From assembly GCF_902499335.1 (NCBI RefSeq), contig NZ_CABVQK010000016.1:124001-188000 (forward strand): 64,000 nucleotides of DNA, read 5' to 3'. The DNA is from Burkholderia lata. Its GTDB lineage: Bacteria; Pseudomonadota; Gammaproteobacteria; Burkholderiales; Burkholderiaceae. This document shows positions 61,492-64,000 of this stretch, piece after piece. Under the pieces are notes generated by a model that saw only the letters and a program-made list of their open reading frames with translations, searched no databases and was not told the DNA's origin. The position numbers and the translations under genes were made by a program. The first letter of the stretch is position 1. Every line of letters begins with the position of its first letter.

Positions 61492-62082
61492 TCATGCATC
61501 TCCTGACTACAGGGCGGCATCTTAGCACCGCCGCCAGCACGGCTCCTTTCAGCCTGTAGGGCAAGCGTTGCCGACTGCCGGATACGCTCTCGCGATTCAG
61601 CGCAGTGAATGCTGCGTCCTCCACGCCCCTCTCATTCGTCTTGCGCCAGACAAGAACCGGGGCGCTCAGGAATCCCGGCGAAAAGTTGTACGCGGCAACG
61701 TTAGTGCCTGTTCGTGCGATACGCCGGGGGCGTGGGATAGACAGCAAGCAGTCGGCTCCGAGTACTCGGGAAACGCTATCACGCACGATGTCCGGAGGGT
61801 CCGCGGGCAGGAACGCTGCGACATGACGTTCCGGGTGAATCGGCAGACATCGTCAGCCACCACGAAGTCAAGGGAAACTGCCGGCTTCGGCAACACGGGA
61901 TCACTTCACCGCGACGGCGCCAACGGATCAAGACTCGCAACCGATACGCCGTCAGCGAACATCGTCACCCGAGCCGACACAACCATCGAGTACGGGTTTT
62001 GACGCAGATGACTCCACGCGGGAGTGTGTGCCAGCCCGGCTGGCATCCAATCGGATCGCAATTGCCGCTGCTCGCAGATGTT
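61492..62082. other. Intergenic region without a recognisable gene
   Basis: About 590 bases between the TetR start and the end of a leftward unknown gene. Overlapping open frames exist on both strands, but none has a recognisable family or ribosome site. The base composition is less GC-rich than typical genes here. Possibly decayed sequence. Confidence 0.5.
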
Positions 62083-62943
62083 TCAGCAAGGCACCCGGCC
62101 ACCGCCCATCATGCACCATCGCTGCGTCTCCTGTGGCGGGGGCGCATACGGTAGTCCGGTCCTCGGATCGATGTGATCATACTGACCCGTGGGGTGTCGA
62201 GCCCTCCACGCGGCCTGCTCGGCATACTGTTGCTCGATCGCGGCATGCTCGCGTGCCAGATCTGCCTTCTGCGCATCGTCCAGTTTCTTCGTCATGGTCA
62301 CGAGCCGTGCGAACTTTGGATCGCGAACATCCTGCAGGGGCGGAAACGGTGGCGCAGGCGGCATGATGAGCACAGGGCCGGTGTATTTCGGTATCGGCAA
62401 CCTGGATGGCCGGCCAAAGTTCGCCGCCATATCCATCTCCCACAAGGCGGCGTCCATTCCGAGCACATGTTCGTAGTCGCGATTGACGACCGCCAGCGTG
62501 ACCGGCCCCGACGGCGCCGGCAATGGCTGCAGGGAAGGTGGCAGCGTCTGTCGAGCCTCGGGATAGATGGTGCGGGCATAGGCGATTGCGGCGACGGAGT
62601 ACTGCTGCAGCACCGCCTCGTACGCTTCCAGTATCTGCGCTCGACCATAGCCGCCAGGATTCTCGAACATCGGCTTATATGCCAACACCTTCCGGCTATA
62701 CAACGCATTCGCATTCCGCTGCTCTGCGGCGAACTGTTGTTGAGGATCCGTCGGCGCAGACGCCGATAGGGGCGCACACCCCGAAAGCACGCTGGCGACA
62801 AGCAATAGCCCGACTGTCGCGCGCACAGCCGACGGGCATTGACGCGACGTATCCGCGATCACCTGGTTGACCAAGGCGAACAAAACAGTGGTTTTCTTGA
62901 TCGCGCTTGTCTGCATGGCACGGTATCTGGAAGGCATGGTCAT
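62083..62943 (-). CDS. Putative lipoprotein of unknown function
   Basis: A 286-aa protein with a hydrophobic stretch ending in VLSGC (lipobox-like, about residue 55), followed by a proline-rich, Gln/Ala-rich soluble part. The end has PPQETQRWCMMGGG and looks exported. I do not recognise the family. CAGGA lies ten bases before the ATG; the unusually long region before the hydrophobic stretch means the true start could be later. An unknown 123-aa gene lies upstream, 87 bases away, on the same strand. Confidence 0.65.
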   Translation of the reverse strand: MTMPSRYRAMQTSAIKKTTVLFALVNQVIADTSRQCPSAVRATVGLLLVASVLSGCAPLSASAPTDPQQQFAAEQRNANALYSRKVLAYKPMFENPGGYGRAQILEAYEAVLQQYSVAAIAYARTIYPEARQTLPPSLQPLPAPSGPVTLAVVNRDYEHVLGMDAALWEMDMAANFGRPSRLPIPKYTGPVLIMPPAPPFPPLQDVRDPKFARLVTMTKKLDDAQKADLAREHAAIEQQYAEQAAWRARHPTGQYDHIDPRTGLPYAPPPQETQRWCMMGGGRVPC

Positions 62944-63030
62944 TTTTAGCTAGGTCCTGATCGCGACTGTGAATGCGATGCGTCGCAGTAGTAATGAAAT
63001 CGGCACAAAGCGCTCATAGAGCGCTGAACG

Positions 63031-63402
63031 TCAGTCCAGCGCACATCGCGCGAGGATGCCCCGATCGACGAGCGACGTCAGCAACCCCGTGTATGTCGGG
63101 CATGCCGCGGTCGCATTGCGTGCAAGCACGTCGTCGATTTCGGCCTTGTCGTTGCGCACGCACTCGTACTGCCGCGCAGTGGATGGATGCAGCGAAGCGA
63201 ACGCGCCGCACAAATGCACGAACGCAACGACTTCCTCGAACATTCTCGTATTGATCTCGATGGCGACCATCATTTCTGAGCTATATCCGCATTCCGAATC
63301 CACCTTTTCTACATAGGCCCGCATGTCGTAGGCGGGCAACCAAGGTGGCTCCAATCCGTTCAGGCTACGGGCAATCTCATTGATACTGCCAGTCAGTGTC
63401 AT
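63031..63402 (-). CDS. Small unknown protein
   Basis: A 123-aa soluble, mostly helical protein with four Cys residues and no signal peptide or clear domain. AGGA precedes the ATG. It lies upstream of the unknown lipoprotein gene on the same strand and may share its transcript. Function unknown. Confidence 0.6.
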   Translation of the reverse strand: MTLTGSINEIARSLNGLEPPWLPAYDMRAYVEKVDSECGYSSEMMVAIEINTRMFEEVVAFVHLCGAFASLHPSTARQYECVRNDKAEIDDVLARNATAACPTYTGLLTSLVDRGILARCALD

Positions 63403-63500
63403 CGTGAAATTCCTGCGTATACCGAACTGGACGCCCCCGCACCGCGTGGCATCAGATCCACATCTTTACGAAGCGAGAAGAACGATATGATGAATGTATA

Positions 63501-63522
63501 CTAGTCGATCTACTTTGACTAG
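63501..63522. promoter_or_regulatory. Operator-like inverted repeat
   Basis: CTAGTC and GACTAG are separated by 10 bases in an AT-rich part of the gap 63403-63871, about 100 bases upstream of the unknown gene at 63402. Its arms extend imperfectly to 8 of 9 bases. A possible regulator site for either neighbour. Confidence 0.4.
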
Positions 63523-63665
63523 AATCGCGATCAGTGAGGTCGAAGCAATCGGCGCAGGCACAACGGTCGCCGTGTTGTTACTTCGCGATATATTTCCCGT
63601 TCCTAATATTTGGGAAATGAACACGTTTCACAAAAGCGCTGCTCGGCGGTTAATACACACTCGCG

Positions 63666-63818
63666 ATGCCGGCGACAGGCAAGACCGGATTCTGCGCCGG
63701 CACCGGCATCGGCTTTTGCGACTTCGGGTACGCGGCCCCTGCCGGCAAGCCGACGTTGACCACCGTAGGCGACGGCGACCTTCCATCCGTCACGGATTAC
63801 GACGTCAAGTGCCGCTGA
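63666..63818 (+). other. Short open frame, possible gene fragment
   Basis: Fifty codons running from MPATGKTGFC to VTDYDVKCR, with Cys pairs and glycines as in the tail of an exported protein, but with a stop five codons before the ATG and no ribosome site. It may be the 3' remnant of a lost gene. Low confidence. Confidence 0.25.
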
Positions 63819-63871
63819 TCATCCATCGTTGGCTGCGTCGCCCTGCCCACCACAAAAACCGAGAGCGCCTC

Positions 63872-64000
63872 ATGCAACGTCTGCCGATGCGAACCCCGCC
63901 CCACATCTGGCCTGCGCTCTCCGCCGGCGTCCTGCTGATCGGCCTGACCGCGTGCGAGCGCACCACGCCGCCCGCCAGCCCGACGGCGGCACCCGCGTCC
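63872..64000 (+). CDS. Putative lipoprotein, N-terminal fragment
   Basis: Forty-three codons run to the end of the window. They form a signal peptide with lipobox LTAC (Cys28) and the start of a proline/threonine-rich segment. GAGAGC precedes the ATG. The rest of the gene lies outside, so function is unknown. Confidence 0.7.
   Translation, partial: MQRLPMRTPPHIWPALSAGVLLIGLTACERTTPPASPTAAPAS

Noticed and set aside
61568..62002. A 144-codon rightward open frame, with leftward frames overlapping it
   Set aside because: No ribosome site or family match; the composition and overlapping frames look like chance or decayed sequence.
1..64000. CRISPR arrays, tRNA or rRNA genes, insertion sequences, phage genes
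   Set aside because: I saw no repeat-spacer pattern, cloverleaf-like gene, transposase or structural phage gene on reading both strands.

Overview
The window is GC-rich, densely coded DNA that looks like a secondary replicon or accessory catabolic region of a Burkholderia-type betaproteobacterium. The evidence is two OmpC-like porins of the Burkholderia type, many LysR/IclR/HxlR/TetR regulators, five aldehyde dehydrogenases, an XylFGH-type xylose locus and an AruI-type 2-ketoarginine decarboxylase. The species assignment is an inference from gene style. I see no rRNA, tRNA, CRISPR array or intact insertion sequence.

Layout. 1-4.2 kb: the end of an APC permease, then an aldehyde dehydrogenase, a class III aminotransferase and a cytochrome b561. 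4.3-6.6 kb: two convergent porins. 6.9-16.9 kb: an IclR regulator followed by a nine-gene leftward operon (TPP enzyme, SDR, Asp-box protein, VOC protein, DUF1185-type protein, alpha/beta hydrolase, MhpA-like FAD hydroxylase, NIPSNAP, aldehyde dehydrogenase). Its order suggests ring hydroxylation, ring cleavage and hydrolysis of an unknown substrate. It has a consensus promoter whose spacer is filled by a palindrome. 17.2-27.1 kb: a TonB-receptor remnant, then a complete xylose locus (xylA-xylB-xylF-xylG-xylH plus a small unknown gene, divergent xylR and an aldose epimerase). 27.2-32.5 kb: a same-strand trio of a zinc-ribbon/nucleotide-cyclase/AAA/TPR protein, a patatin phospholipase and an HD phosphohydrolase.

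33-44.4 kb: a guanidino-compound locus (AruI-type decarboxylase, aldehyde dehydrogenase, a polyamine-type ABC transporter, a polar-amino-acid ABC transporter and a GcvA-like LysR regulator). Two promoters in it share an identical 14-bp palindromic motif at the same distance from the same -35-like hexamer. 44.5-46.6 kb: a GH3 lipoprotein. 47-52.5 kb: LysR regulators, a secreted alpha/beta hydrolase, a quinone-oxidoreductase-like enzyme and a YciI protein. 52.6-60.6 kb: a methylmalonate-semialdehyde dehydrogenase, an MHS-type transporter with a large periplasmic insertion, two hydroxyisobutyrate-dehydrogenase-like enzymes, an ene-reductase with divergent HxlR regulator, a broken LysR gene and a DUF1330 protein. 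60.9-64 kb: a TetR regulator and small unknown or lipoprotein genes.

The best candidates for something new are the nine-gene operon with its operator, the shared motif in the guanidino locus, and the cyclase/patatin/HD trio. Functions beyond the family level are inference throughout.
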